A stretch of DNA of 64,000 nucleotides from Aurifilum marmelostoma (taxonomy: Eukaryota > Ascomycota > Sordariomycetes > Diaporthales > Cryphonectriaceae): NCBI GenBank assembly GCA_027559495.1, contig JAMXSV010000024.1, positions 310,001-374,000 on the forward strand, given 5' to 3'. The notes beneath the pieces were generated by a model. The model was given only the letters and a program-made list of their open reading frames with translations. It was not told the origin of the DNA and did no database searches. A program made the position numbers and the translations under genes. This document shows positions 46,706 to 59,800 of this stretch, piece after piece; within the stretch, counting starts at the first letter, position 1, and each line of letters begins with the position of its first letter.

Positions 46706-49700
46706 CTATCCATGCTGCACACTACCCCTCCTTAGTAACCTCGCAGCCGTCATGGCGATCCCGGGGCTCGTGGTCCGCTGTGAAGAGCCCGGCGCGGGGC
46801 TGACGGTCCTGGCTGGACCTCCCCGAGCATCCTCCGCCGCCTGCTGCTGCTGCTGGGCGAGCAACCCAGGGGGCAGCCCGATGATGGGGATGTTGCTGTC
46901 CACGACGGACCCGACGGGCCCCATGCCCGGCGTCGTGACCATTGTGGGTCTCAGCCGGCTGCTGCCCGACCCGGGCGCCTGTGCCTGCTCGAGCATCTCC
47001 CTGTAGAACCCCTCGAGCGTGGTCTTGTCGCCGCAGAACTTCTCGAGCTCGTCCTTGATCAGCCAGGGCTCGTCGCCGATCGAGGCCGGCATATAGCCCG
47101 GCAGCTGTGACGGCGGCACGTTCGGCCCCTCGATCGTCGCTGGTGCCGGCACCGGCGCGCTTGCGGCCCGGGCCACGGGGTTGGCAAACATGGTCGGCCG
47201 CACCATGGGCGACGAGGTGGGTGTGGCTGCGAGGCCGTGAGGCCCAAAGACGCCACCCAGGTGCCCACGGCCCGCGAGCGGCCCTGATCCCTCGCTCCGC
47301 ATCTCCCGCTCGCGCGCCGCACTGGACACCCGGCTGGTGTGCATCCTGTTCCCGAGCAGGATGAAGTGTCCCTCGTCTGTGATCTGCGCGAGGATGGTGC
47401 CAGATCGGTGTATGTACTGCGGGAATTTGAAATCGGGCCTGCCCCAGGAATATGTCACCTCGACGTTGCTGGGGAAGTCAGACGCCGCCTCCATGTCGAG
47501 GACAAAGTCAAACTTCCTCAGGAGGGCCTTTTGATAAAAGTGCTTCCTCGGCTGGGTCGTGGCGGCGAAGGAGTTGGGGTCGTAGTAGATGACCGGCTGC
47601 TGGTCTGGCGGCAGCAGGGCCAGGTTGATGGGGAACGTGCTGCGGAAGGGGTTGATGTCGTTGATGGTGCGCGACTCCCCGATGGGAACCTCGACGAGCC
47701 GCAGCCCGAACCGTGTCATGTCCCTCGCCCAGCCTTCCACCGCGTCCTCGACCAGCTTCGGCGTCGTGTTCATCCACTCGATGCGGATGTGGTAACAGTT
47801 GTCTGGGTTGTGAAGCCGGTCATAGTGGAGATCGATCCTCTCAGGTCGGTAGGACCGCTTCCGCGGGTCCACGTCGTATTTCATCATCTTGCTCAGGGCG
47901 ACCCTCGGCCGCCGCCCGGTACTCGACACAAAGGGGATCGTCGGCGTCGTGTTGCTGGATGCCGAGGAGTCGTCCTCGTGCATCGAGACTGGCCGCGAGA
48001 AGGACGGCGGCTGTGACGAGTCCCGGGGCACGTTCTCGGACCGAGGCGTCGGCGGTATGGACACGAGGTTGCGCCTGGCACTGTTGAACCAGCTCGGCGG
48101 CTGGGGTCTGGCGTAGTCGCTGCTGATCTGGTAGAAGTACTGCCCGTCGCGGAACTGGTGTCGTTTCTCGACGTGCACAAACAGGCCTGGCTCGTCTCCG
48201 TCGCGGGCCTTGTCCGCCATCAGGCTGTTGCCCAGGGCCTCGGCCTCCCCTCGGCTCTCGAGGTCCTCAAAGTTGTCCAGCAGCCAGTTGGTCATGTCGG
48301 ACCCGATGAAGCAGTTGTAGTGCAGCCGCAGGTGCCACCGCCGGTTCTGCAGCCGGACACCGCCCTCCTCCACGGGCTGCTGCATCGCCTCGGCCAGCGC
48401 GGCGACCTTGAAGTTGGACTTCTTGAACTGGTCTCGGCTCGTCACCAGCTGGCCCTTCCTGTTCCCGGGCTCGAGGCCCTCGAGCAGCGGCAGCGTCTCG
48501 AGCTCTGCGGCGATGACCACCGAGGGGTCCTCTGTCTTGTACACAATGTCCAGCGGGTTCAGGTCCCGGGGCTTCCGCTGCCCCTGGGGCTGGAAGCGCC
48601 GCTCGCTCGGCGGTATATATCGGTGCTTCAGCCACTGCTGCGCGAGGTACCGGATGCCCTCGAGACGGACCTCTTCCTCGTTGTCCGCGAACTTGGGGTT
48701 CGAGAGGTTCTTCGAGGAGGTGGTGGGGATCAGGACATATCGCGACCGCCAGAACCTCATATTCTCGTCAGACATCTCGTCGTAGTGCCCGGCGATATAA
48801 GAGTCGATGTAGTTCCAGTTCCTGTCGGCCCTAGGCGTGACAATGTCAATCTCGGCCGTCCGGTAGTCGCGGTCGAGAAGCGTGCGGATCGCTGGCTTGT
48901 ATATCGCGCTGGTGTTGTCGGGCTGCTTGGTGGGCTCTGTGGGCTTGCGCACGTAGATGGTGACCTCGACCTCGGTCTCGTTGACGCAGGAGAGCTGGTG
49001 TATGGTGTTGCCCACGGCCATGAAGACGCTCGTCCCGTCTTCGATCTCGCGGTCTCGGGAGAAGATGTCGCCGACCTTGACGTGCTTCTGCCCGAAAGCC
49101 CGCGCCACAGCAGGGCCGACGACGACCTGGAAGCCCTGCGAGAAGCGCAGGCTGATCAGCTCCCGGAGGAACTCCTCACGGCTTCGTGGCTCCTCGTTCA
49201 GGTCGTCGTCCTCGTCCTGTTCGATCTGGTACGGCTGGCGCTGGTACTCGCGGTCGAACTGCTCCTTGGTAGGAAAGTACTCGGTCGTGAGCGGCACTGC
49301 GGCAGGAGAGCACAGCGACTTCCACTTCTGGACCTTCATCGCCGACGGCCGCACAAAGACATGCTGCCACCTGCTGTACAGCCTGGCCATGTCCACCTTC
49401 TCGATGTCTGGGTTGGACGGGTTGATCACCGTCAGCCACGGTGACATGGCGGTGGTCGGTGACAACATGGCGGGCAGCTCCGGCATGGCACCTGCGAGCC
49501 GTTTGTTCCTCTGGGCGTCGTCGTCCTCGGTGGTGTCGGCGCGTCTCAACAGGTTGGAGAGCTTCTGCTCCGGGTTCTCGGCACGGTAGAAGGTCGAAGG
49601 CCGCAGTGTCGATACGAGGGAATCATTGACCGCCTGCGGTACAGTGTCCGTCGAGGGCTGGGCGCTCTTGATGAACATGGGCCGGCTGGGCGTGTCGGAC

Positions 49701-52551
49701 CGGAAGTCTCTGGCCGGGCCCAAGATGGAGCTGCGCCCGAGGTCCCTGACCGGCGTGGAACCGCCGCTGGAGATGCTCTGGGGGGTGGCGGGACGGTTCA
49801 GTTTCGACGTGCCCCCCGCCTTGGAGGTCGCCACGGTCGGCGTAGAAGGCGGCACCGTGTCCTTGACAGCACTCACATGCTCGGCCTGAACCTGGGCGAC
49901 AGCTGCCTGCGGGGCCGCTATGCCAAAGCCCCTCTGCCCGAGGCTGATCTGGCGGAGGAACTTTGGAACCTTGAGGGTAGACACCTTTGGGTTCTCGGCA
50001 TTGCTCTCGGAGCTCTTTCTCGAGTGTGAGAACCCGACCGGGGCAGCCGGGATATCTTGGCCCTTCCGGCGGGACGGACCAGAAGCGGTGCTCGGGACGA
50101 CCGCGGAGCTGCTGAACGAGGTCCTTCTGTCGCCCACAGAGGTACCATAGACAGTGGTGTCGTCCGCAGCAGTGTGCCTTGCCACCTCGTCCGGATCTCG
50201 GACGATCCTGGGTGTCCGGTGTCGATGCCTCGACACCTGCACTTTTGCTCTCGCATCATCAAACTCCTGCAGCTGCTTCCACAGCGACTTCTCTCCGGCC
50301 TTGGAATGCCTGTCAGCAGCCAACTTCTGGTTCCCCAGGATAATGTCATGCAACGGGTCGTGGATTTTCTGAGTAGGTATCGAGGTGATCTCGCGCAGGT
50401 CATGAAGGCGAGCTTTCTGTGACAGGGTATTCTGCAGGATGGCCTGAGGGAAGAAAGGGTCGCTGTACAAGGGCACGGTCTCGATCTCGTTCGTCTCCAG
50501 GACGCTCCTCATCTGGAGGTCGTACATGCGACACCTGACGGTGAACTCATCCTGGGGCTCCTTGGGCTGGTCTGCAACAGCCAGTGCGATGCCCTCAAAC
50601 GACAGGGCGTTATCGGTGCTGCCTGTCCAGTAGGAGACGTGGAGCCACTGGGGCAGGGCAAAGCACCACGCATCGCTGGGGCGCATCGCAAAGTTCTCGG
50701 ACCGGCGCGTGACATCGCTGCTGCGGTTTGGCGAGAAGGACCCGGCCAGGCTCTGGTAGCTGCTCCCCAGCGGCGTGGGCAGCTTGGGGGTGCTGCCGTA
50801 GCTGAAGCCGGGCCTCGACCTGGAGCCATGGCCATCCATCCTGGCAGGGTTTCGATAGCGGAACAGGGGAACAGAGTGAAGGGGTATCTTTGGCACACAG
50901 ATCAGGTCGATGGCGATGCCGTTCCCGACAAGAGCCTCGGTCGTCCGCCGCAGGGTCTCGTAATCGACCTCGAAGACGCCCGGGCCGGGGGAGATGACAG
51001 CGATGGATATGCCGGTGCGCATGAGGTCTCTGTCGATGTAGTCGTGGGCGAACAGGGAGGAGGCAAGATTGATGGCCTCCAGCACATTTCCGTAGAGGGC
51101 GCGTGATGACTCGGCCTTGATGCGGTTGGTAGGGCCCGTCCTGCCGGAGGAGGAGGAGGATGAGGATGGGTCCTCGGAGAGGCTCGGGATGGAGCTCATG
51201 GCCTTGAGGTGGTGCACGCTGATGTCCCGGCGGAAGTAGTTGAACTCCTTCTTCAGCTGGTAGAGTATCGTGGTCCACTCGCCGCTGCCCATCTCGCTGA
51301 CGACGACGCGGTAGAAGTCCTTGTACGGCCGCTTGTCGCCAGACTCCTGGACGCCCGTGTAGTAGTCGTTCTGGAAGGTGGCGTTGCCGAGCTCGGCCGT
51401 GAGACCCGTGTCGTACTCGACCCTCGCGAACAGCACGACGGTGACCAGGTGCTTGACCTTGAGCTCGGCCCACCTGCTGAAGAGGGCGGGCAGGAAGCCG
51501 TTGACGACCTTGTTGAACATGATCTCGCCCGAGTCGTCCGAGTCAAAGTCCCACATCTCCCTGGCCATCTGGATGAAGAGCACGTACCGGGCGGACTCGC
51601 TGCGGAAGATGGGCTTGGTGTTCTTGCCAAAGAAGGCCGAGTGGACCTTGCGGCCGTCGACAAAGACAGCCGAGATCTGGGCCTTGACGGTGCCCATGAA
51701 CAGCATCATCTGTCCCTTGTACACGGTGCGATCTGCCAGTTCTCCGACGGCAATCCTCCACATGTCGGCGCGCGAGAGGTACTGGTCCTTGAAGGTCAGC
51801 TCGACGTGGGAGGCCTCGACGGCTGGGTTGGTCTCGTCGACCTGCGCGCGCGCGCGTGAAAGACATCGTTAGTAGAGAGCGGGTAGGAGGGCTAGCTGGG
51901 TCGACAGCACAGGACTAGATCACGAGAGAGCAAGACAAGGGGAGGTCATACCGGCGCCAGGATGACCTGGGAGCCCTTCTTCATGCCAAAGACATCGGCG
52001 ATGTGCTTGGCGACGTACAGCTCGACGTGGGGGTATCTGATCTTGAGCTCCTTGGCCATGTCCTTGACGACGAAGATGTACCGGCCGACAGACTGGCCCG
52101 AGTCGGCAGAGCCATGCCTGGCAGCAGACTCGAGGGCGGCCAGCCTCCTGGACGCAGCAGACTGCTGCTTGGAGGACGAGGACGAGGAGGAGACGTCGGG
52201 CCTCAGGATGTCGAGGGAGACCAGCATGCCCGGCCTAAAGTCGGAGCCGAACAGGTCGAGGTTGAGGAGGATCTCGTCGCGGGCAAAGGACTCGTTGACG
52301 GTGATGGTGCACTTCCGGCGGGTGCTGCCTCCATGTGGTGGTGCCTCGTCCCGAACGCTGCTGCTGGCAACCGAGGCGGCATGGCTGTGGCTCTGGGCCT
52401 GAGGCTGGCCCTGGCTGTCGACGCGGAGGGTCGAGGTGCTGGAGGTGGTGTCTGGGGACCGTGGGGGCTCGAAGGCCAGCTTGTCGAGGCTGGTGCGGCT
52501 CAGCTGGCGCAGATGCGACCAGTTGGGCCGTCGTATTGACGAGGAGGGCAT
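46706..52551 (-). CDS. iml1: Iml1/DEPDC5, GATOR1 (SEACIT) subunit
   Basis: Vacuolar-membrane-associated subunit of the GATOR1/SEACIT complex, which represses TORC1 by acting on Rag (Gtr) GTPases when amino acids are low. About 1911 aa, in the usual fungal range. The N-terminal IML1 region contains R-Y-I-F-V-V-K-D-M and M-W-R-I-A-V-G-E-L, and a middle block contains F-A-R-V-E-Y-D. A central region carries W-N-Y-I-D-S-Y-I-A-G-H-Y-D-E. The DEP domain follows, with H-Y-N-C-F-I-G-S-D-M-T-N-W-L. The C-terminal IML1-specific part contains R-I-E-W-M-N-T-T. Exons 52551-51952 and 51841-46706, joined by a 110-nt intron (GTATGA...GCGCAG) at P|V-D-E. The ATG at 52551 is the first in frame. The largest gene in the window. 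Confidence 0.93.
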
Positions 52552-53999
52552 CGCGAGGACATGGAGGACAGGGACGGGGACGGGGACGGGGATTGGCCTG
52601 GTCGTGGACGCGATGCGGTGCGATGTGAGGAGGTGCTGCTGCTGCTGCTCAGGTGACTGGTTGTTGCATCATGTCGAGCCTTGATTCCAACAGCCAACCA
52701 GAGCCTCCCTGGAGCAGACTGTAGAGTTTTGTTGAGGGACGGGTTCGATTTCAAAAGCAATGTTTCGTGACAAGGGACGCCGACAGATAGCTGCTGCTAC
52801 ATACGTAACGATGCGCATATGCAGGTGGGCAGAATTACAGAGGCACCAAGTCTGTAGGTACGTACCCTGGCCCACCGCCTAACGAATCGGGCCTGGGTGG
52901 GATGCCCCTCCTGCTGAGCCCACTGAGCCCACTGACCCCTCTCTGAGCACCCCTCTGTACCTATATCTGCCCTTCTGTAGCTCCGGGCAGCTACGGCAGC
53001 TAGCTACTGCCACGGCAGCACCCTAGCAGCCTACGTCTCAGGCAGTGCTACAGGGTACCACAGTGAACTCTCAGAGGCCCTCTGTGTCGTAACCCTCGAT
53101 GTGTTGACTCTCGGCAAGGCGTCGTTGTGGTTGTCATCGTTGCTCCCATGCTCCGTTCACCCTCACCTCTCCTCACAGTGATACGTTGAATTGTACAACC
53201 ATCGGCATAATTTCGCAGCCCAGATCAAGTGTACGATGTTGCAGTCAGTGTCAGTCATGTCAAGATTGTCCTGGTGACCCTCGCATCTCGTCTAAGGAGT
53301 GGCCAGAAACATCTCGAGGCCGAGGATCTTCAGCCATGCCGCCAACCAACAGGCTCGACGCTTATCCGCATCATATACGCTCTCTTACAGTATTTCTTTG
53401 TCCATATTTTTATCAATTTTTTGTTTTTGTTTTTTTATTCATCTATTCCACCCCCTGCTACTGCCAACCAAGCCTGTGTGGATCATTCCCCTCTTGTCAT
53501 GTGTCACTCCGGATCCAGCAGTCAATTGTCTCGTTGTTCAGAGCATGTCTCGCCTGGGGTTTCAACGTCTCCCGGTTCGAACGCCACGAGCGTGGAACTC
53601 TCTCTGTACCTCTCCTCTCTGTTTTCTCTCTGTGCTTTTCCCCCTGTATATTACGTCTGGATGACGAGAGTCATTCCGAGCAAGAGGGCCGAATCGGAGT
53701 CAGTTTCGGCAGCCACATCCTTACTGTCTCCCACCTGAACTCCGATTTACAAAGTACTTGTTGCTAGTACTTCTTTTTTTTTTCTCATATATTGTATCTA
53801 TGGATTAGTCTTTGCATACCAACAAGGGAGACCTCCTACGTGACCTGCTACGGCTTCTTGCATCAGCGGTCCCGGATGCCATCATTCTGAATAAGGCAGT
53901 GATTCTTTCACCTTTCTTCCCTCCTCATCTCGATGAATTCTATGAGCAATTGAACAAGATCGAAGAAACGACCCTATCTACCAGGAACAGCAGAGCGCA
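52552..53999. promoter_or_regulatory. Divergent region between iml1 and the zinc transporter gene
   Basis: 1.45 kb containing both promoters. Features: direct copies of GAGCCCACT near 52916-52934, two adjacent hairpins at 52977-53011, and a T run near 53771-53780 before the zinc transporter leader. A zinc-responsive element could not be recognised. No coding gene supported. Confidence 0.5.
52977..53011. repeat. Two adjacent inverted repeats
   Basis: GTAGCT-6 nt-AGCTAC (52977-52994) is followed immediately by GGCAG-7 nt-CTGCC (52995-53011), about 0.4 kb upstream of the iml1 start. Confidence 0.6.
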
Positions 54000-55744
54000 A
54001 TGGCGCTTGGTTTGGGCAGAAAGACTCGGCTCAGCATCACCGTCGGCATCTCGTTCTGCTTCTTTGTCGCCGAGATCACAGGTACGTAGCACATCCAGGT
54101 GCTGTACAGATCTACTGCTACCCGCTAGGACTAATATTCCCTCCTCTAGTGGCCTTCAAGACCTCGTCGCTGGCATTACTTGCTGATGCTTTCCATTATG
54201 TGAGAACGTGCATCGACCACTTCTGCTCCCGCACCGCATACAATCATACTAACCGACAGGATGAAAGCTCAACGACCTCGTCAGCTTCGTCGTCGCCCTC
54301 ACAGCTCAGATCGTGAGTTTCCCATCGTCTCGCTACCTTTGGTGCTGTGTTCCGACCCCCCCCCCCTTCCTCCGGTGCTGACCACGTGTTTCTTGTCGCA
54401 GATCTCCGAGAAGACAGAGGCTCGCCAGGACCTCTCCTTTGGCTGGCAGAGGGCTCGTCTCCTCGGTGCCTTCTTCAATGGCGTCTTCCTCCTCGCCCTC
54501 GGCATCAGTATCCTGCTGCAGTCCATCCAGAGGTTTATCAAAGTCGAGGGTAAGGTTTTAGTGCAAGTAGGGTGATGATTCCGCTCTCGGGACTGATTAT
54601 GTGTGACCTCTATAGTCATCGAGGATCCCAAGCTTGTCCTCATCATTGGCTGCACCGGTCTTGGGCTGAACGTCCTGAGCGCGGCATTCGTACACGGTGA
54701 GTAACGAATCATTTGAATGAAGTCTATTGTTCCTGCTGACCAGGCTCATTACCAGAACATCACGGCCATGACCACTCGCACGGTCACAGTCATAATCACG
54801 GTGATTCACAGCCGGAAGCCGTGGATCTCGCGACAGTTGCAGTTGACGGCATCAGTGGTGATAGTCTTGTGGGTGCCACGCCAGAGAAAGAAGCAAAAGG
54901 ACCCAGTGATGATATCTTTGTAAAAGCAAAAGGCTAACTGTCTTTGTGTGTCCTCCCTCCAATAGAATCAGCCTGTTCACGCGCACGCAGAGCACCGCCA
55001 CAATGTCGCCCGGCTCAAGAGGCCTGGGCGCGACCTGGGCATGCTCGGCGTCCTCGTCCACGTCGTCGGCGACGCCATCAACAACATCGGCGTCATCGTC
55101 GCCGCCGTCATCATCTGGCAGACCAGCGACCCTCGGCGCTTTTATGCAGATCCGGCCGCAAGCACCTTCATCGCCCTCATGATCTTCTTGGGTGCTATCC
55201 CGCTCACCAGGAACTCCGGGAACATCCTGCTGCAGAGCGCACCGCGGGGGGTGGAGATTGACGATGTGAAACACGACCTTGAACAGGTTCGTCTCATTCT
55301 CCCTCTCTTCCTCATTTTTTTTTTTTTGTTTTTCATTGACAGGCTACTGACATGCAGTAGATTCCCGGCATAGAATCAGTCCATGAGTTGCACATCTGGC
55401 GCCTGGACCAGCAAAAGGCCATCGCCTCTGCCCACGTCGTCGTCTCGGACCCGTCCATGGAAAGTTTTCTGGAAAAAGCCAGGACGGTCAACGAGTGCCT
55501 GCATGCCTACGGTATCCACTCGGCGACGCTGCAGCCCGAGACCCTGACCACAACGACCACAAGAACGACGACGACGACGACGACGACGACGGCAGTGTCT
55601 GACGGTAACTCCGAAGACGGCGGTGGCCGCAGTGGCAATTCAGGCTCTCTTAGGCGGAGAAGACTGGACCCGGCGTCGTGCCAGATCGTCTGTGGTAGCC
55701 TCTGTCAGAACCTGATGTGCTGCACCAAGATCGAGCCCTCCTGA
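54000..55744 (+). CDS. zrc1: Zrc1/Cot1-type vacuolar zinc transporter (cation diffusion facilitator)
   Basis: Zn2+/H+ antiporter that loads zinc into the vacuole. 424 aa, six membrane helices. Helix 2 has the zinc-site motif L-L-A-D-A-F-H-Y-L-N-D and helix 5 has H-V-V-G-D-A-I-N-N-I-G. Between helices 4 and 5 lies a His-rich loop (H-G-H-D-H-S-H-G-H-S-H-N-H) as in Zrc1, then H-A-H-A-E-H-R-H. The C-terminal domain carries V-H-E-L-H-I-W-R-L and then a Thr run coded by ACG repeats (55564-55591). Eight exons: 54000-54081, 54150-54199, 54268-54312, 54402-54549, 54616-54696, 54756-54919, 54966-55286, 55361-55744; 1275 nt, phases consistent. The second intron must use the AAAG acceptor at 54267 rather than the earlier CAG. 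Most introns are 60-90 nt. Confidence 0.92.
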
Positions 55745-56818
55745 GGTCTTGTTTGTGGGGGGTGCGAGATCCTTGGGAGGAGGATGATTTCAATCCTATC
55801 TCACGGCTTCGGAAGGGCACAGTTCCGTCCATGTCGGGTGTGACCGAGCTACTTGATCGACCTCTTACCTGGAGAGGGTGAGCAGTGCACACGCCTTGAG
55901 GACTCTTAGACGAGCAAACCCCTCCTACTGGGCCGGGGAACACCGAGCGGACGGGATGCAGGAGGTCCTCGGCTACGAAAAGGGCATGGATACGGGGCGT
56001 CGTCGCACATTGTTGGCGTTGGCGACGATCCGGAAAAGCAACGTCCCGCGCCTTCTTGCGCCCTGGGCATCGTCTTATAGCGTGTGTGTATGTAGGGCTC
56101 TGGCAAGGTGCAAAGAAGTGATTGGCCTATCCCGTGTTCTGTCTCCTCTGGCCCTGAGCCGCGTGCCCCCCCGATGGGCAGAACACATCTAACCCGATGT
56201 CGTGTGCCCCGATAATTGAGAATACGACGAGGCTTTCCCCCACGTCTCCTTTCCTCCTCCTGGTAACCGACCGTCTGGGTCCAAAGCAACCCCCTCGAAC
56301 GAACATGTGAGATGACGTAAGATTATAGATTCCTCGCTGCTGGAGAAAAGAGTACCATGATCTTGCTGGCCCCTGCCTTCTTCACCCGTCGATCGCTTCG
56401 CAAGCTCGTACTCTGAATGGACAGACTGGACAAAATGGCGTGTGGCAGGATATGACCATTAATTATGTCTCACCCGCGCTGGGAACGCTCCATCGTGACC
56501 GAAACGGGGGGGCTTGAGATGTATCCAAGCGGCGGGCCTACTTTTCCTCTAGAACAATACGGACAGGCCCGAGCCGTTTTTTTTTTTTTTTTTTTTTTTT
56601 TTGGTTCTGCTGGGGTGAGTTGCTGGAGGCCGGTACTGTATAGACACAGACTAATGGCTGCAGCCCAAACAATCAAAATCCGTCAGAAGGAGGGAGGAGG
56701 TGGGGGGGGGGGGTTGCGTGTTCCTCTTCCGTTTCTCTTTCCCGTCACACCAGGAGGGGCGGTGTGAGGTCATGTTGATATTGAGGTACGGCAGACAAGA
56801 GATGCAGGGTCGAGCCTG

Positions 56819-56856
56819 TATGTATGTATGTATGTATGTATGTATGTATGTATGTA
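56819..56856. repeat. TATG tetranucleotide microsatellite
   Basis: About nine copies of TATG in the gene-poor stretch downstream of the zinc transporter gene. Confidence 0.95.
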
Positions 56857-59800
56857 CCCTTGTATGTCACATGGCCGCCTTGCTACGATGCAGTACTTAC
56901 TCGCAGGCAGGAAGTCTACCTACTTGCCTGCCCCCTTGGTCCTTACAAATCGTAGCAATGATCTGACTCCGCGGAGAAGTCAAGTCTGCCGACCATGCAA
57001 GAAGAGTACCACGACAACAGATCCAAGAAAGTTCTCCTCTTCCTGTGAGTTTACGTCCACCCAGGGCGGATCTCGACAGGGTGGGTGATGACAATCCGCG
57101 TTGCCCCTCGCGGCAGGTCAGGCCGCAAGATCGACGGACCAATCCAGACGAGGAATCCCCCCTCACAAGATCGTCATTCCTGCTCGTCAAGGGAGCGTGG
57201 TTAATGTTGTTGTTGTTGTTGTTGTCGGGCAGGCAAAGTCATCCATCCTCATCAAGGGTTGGTCCCTGGACCTTTTTCTTTTTCTCTTATAAAGTCAAGA
57301 AGAAGATGCTTTGACCCCCGCCGGATTATATAGGATAGCAGGCCGTCTCGCCCGAGCCGCCGCACAGGCCCTTTTGGCTTTTAAAGGTAAATCAAGAAGT
57401 CAGATGAAGCAAGGGAATAAATTAAACTTTTTTCTCTGGACGAGACGCGAGAGATCTTTTTTTTTTTTAGCCTTGCATTCGGATCATTCCTAGGTTGGTT
57501 TTTTTTTTCCTGCTGCAACGCTCATCACGTGGGGATGGCTTGTCTTTTTGATACTTTGCTTGCGATGGCGTGAACTGTATCTGTATTCATGTGGGTGAGC
57601 GATGTATCATAGTAGCACTAGAGATAATGACGGCGCATAATGAGAGTATATATAGTATGTGTGTGTGTGTGTGTGTGTGTACTTGGTATGTACTACCAGC
57701 AGCATTTGCTAATTCCGCGGTCATCATAGTGGCTGTTGGTAAAGTAGCACCCATGGTTCAGTAGAGGGGGGGTGGTCAAAGCCCAAGGCGTGTCATCAGC
57801 TCCTGTCGACGGCCCCAAGCTTCCCGTGGCCCGTCATCCTGAGCCTCTGAGCCCTGGCTCCTGGCTTGGGACGGTCGAGCGAGGGCAGTTGGAAGGCGAC
57901 AGGGAAGATACCGGCTGGAGGGCGGACGCGTACGTGTACAGCTACAAGAAAGCAGTGAGTAGCAGGCGGTTTAACGGGTGGAGGTTTCTCGGACTTCCAC
58001 CGGGCTTGGGGCTTGGATGGGGGTGAGGGAGGGAAACCTTGACGGCGCCTCGGATACCGGGTCCTCCCCAGCTTTGGGGGGGGGGGGGAGGGGCCCATGT
58101 GGCACCGGGGCCGCCGAGAGCTAACTAAAGTAAAATACTATGAATGGTAATAGCACAATAGTAGAGGACATGTACCTGGCTAAAGCTAGGGATGGGATCC
58201 CATCCCTTCTGGTAGAGGTGGCTCAATGGAGGGGGTGGTGATGTGGTGTGGTGTGGTGTGGTGACAGTTGGTTGTCGTCGGAATACTTTTGAGTAGTGGT
58301 GACGATGACGACGATGTGGTGTTCGTCCTGGCGAGTCAATACAGTACCAATACCACCACAAGATGCCAGCTAGGGCGGTAAAGAAAAAAAACAGAACCCC
58401 AGAAGAGGAAGAAGCGGTCGGCCATCTACCAGGAGAAATGGGATAGAACACAAAAAGGTGGTGGTGGTGGTGGTGGTGGTGGTGCAACCCTCCATCCTGT
58501 ACTAGCCCCGGATGACTGCATGGCCGCATCTGCATTGCAGAGAAAGAAAAAATAAAAAAAAGAAAAAGGAAAGGGAAAAAAACATCCAAACCAGTCTGGT
58601 CGGGGTGATTGGTGATGGTCGCCTGCATTGCATTAGATTGGGCTTACTTGGAGGGCTCGGTGGACTGGCCGAACTCGATCACCATTGCCGTCTCATGTCA
58701 TGTCATGTCATGTCAGGGTATCATCACTACCTTCTTTTTTTCAATTTTTCGTCTATCTCTGTCACTAAATTTTATTTTGTGCGTGGCTGCTGCTGGTGCT
58801 ACCACCTTGTAACCACCAAAGCCATGCCATATTACTCCTTCAACAAGGAAAAAAAGAAGGATGACAAGCGCGGGAAAACATCCTCACCGGAACCCAAATC
58901 AAGAACCTGCTTCCTGTCAAGACAGGCGGGAGATAAGGAACCTTCCAGGGGGCCCGGGGGGAGGGGGAAGAAAAAGAAAGAAAGAAAAAAAAAAAAAAAG
59001 GTAATGACTCTTTTTCTTTTAGCTCTCGATGCCTGCAAGCTTCCCGTCGGTCGGTGAGGGTTGAGAGAGTGATAACAACATGGTCATATTGCCCTATATA
59101 AGTCAAAAAGTGTAAGGCTGCATATAACAAATGTCTGGGCTCTCGGCAGGCGGGGTTCGGCGGCGTCCAGCCCTGTTTCGAGCAGCTGGCTGGGTGCGAC
59201 GATCGGTGCTTGCGTCCCTCTTATCTATTGTGCCTGGGGAGGGCCCTGGTTCGTGGGCTTCACCGCCCGTCCTTTTGAGTCTTCCTCGCAGGGGGGGGGG
59301 GAGAACTTTAAAAAAACACAAAAAAACAGGTGGCTATGCATGGGAAAGAACCACTAGATACCAAGAGAGTTAACAATAAACGGCTGCTTTGTCGGTTTGG
59401 GGACGACGGGTGACAGATGTGGGCGGCGGCCGAGGAGCAGGAGGGTGAAGAAGAGGAAGAAGAGGAGGAGGAGGAGGTGGTGGTGGTGGTGGTGGGTGGG
59501 CTAGTGCTACCAAGTAGAGTAGTAGTAGGCACATGGCATGGTAAAAAGTAGTAGTAGTGGTGGTGGTGGTGGTGGTGGTGGTGGTACTACCAAGGACAGT
59601 GGGCTGGTTGCCCTCTGGTTGGTTGATGACCCTGGCTGCTACTTACGGGATCGACCGTTTGACTAGGCTAGAAGGAGGTGACCGGTGGAGGAAGAAGAAG
59701 AAGAAGAAGAAGAAGCAGAAGAAACAGAAGAAACAAAGAAGCAAAAGAAGAACAGGAGAGAAAAGATCGCCATGTGGCCGGCCCAGTCTCAGCCAGCCCT

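Noticed and set aside
53560..53590. GGTTCGAAC box-B-like sequence suggesting a tRNA
   Set aside because: No pairing T-stem, no box A at the right distance and no acceptor stem.
58693..58714. Tandem TCATG copies considered as a CRISPR-like or regulatory array
   Set aside because: Short perfect tandem units without spacers: a simple microsatellite in a eukaryotic genome.
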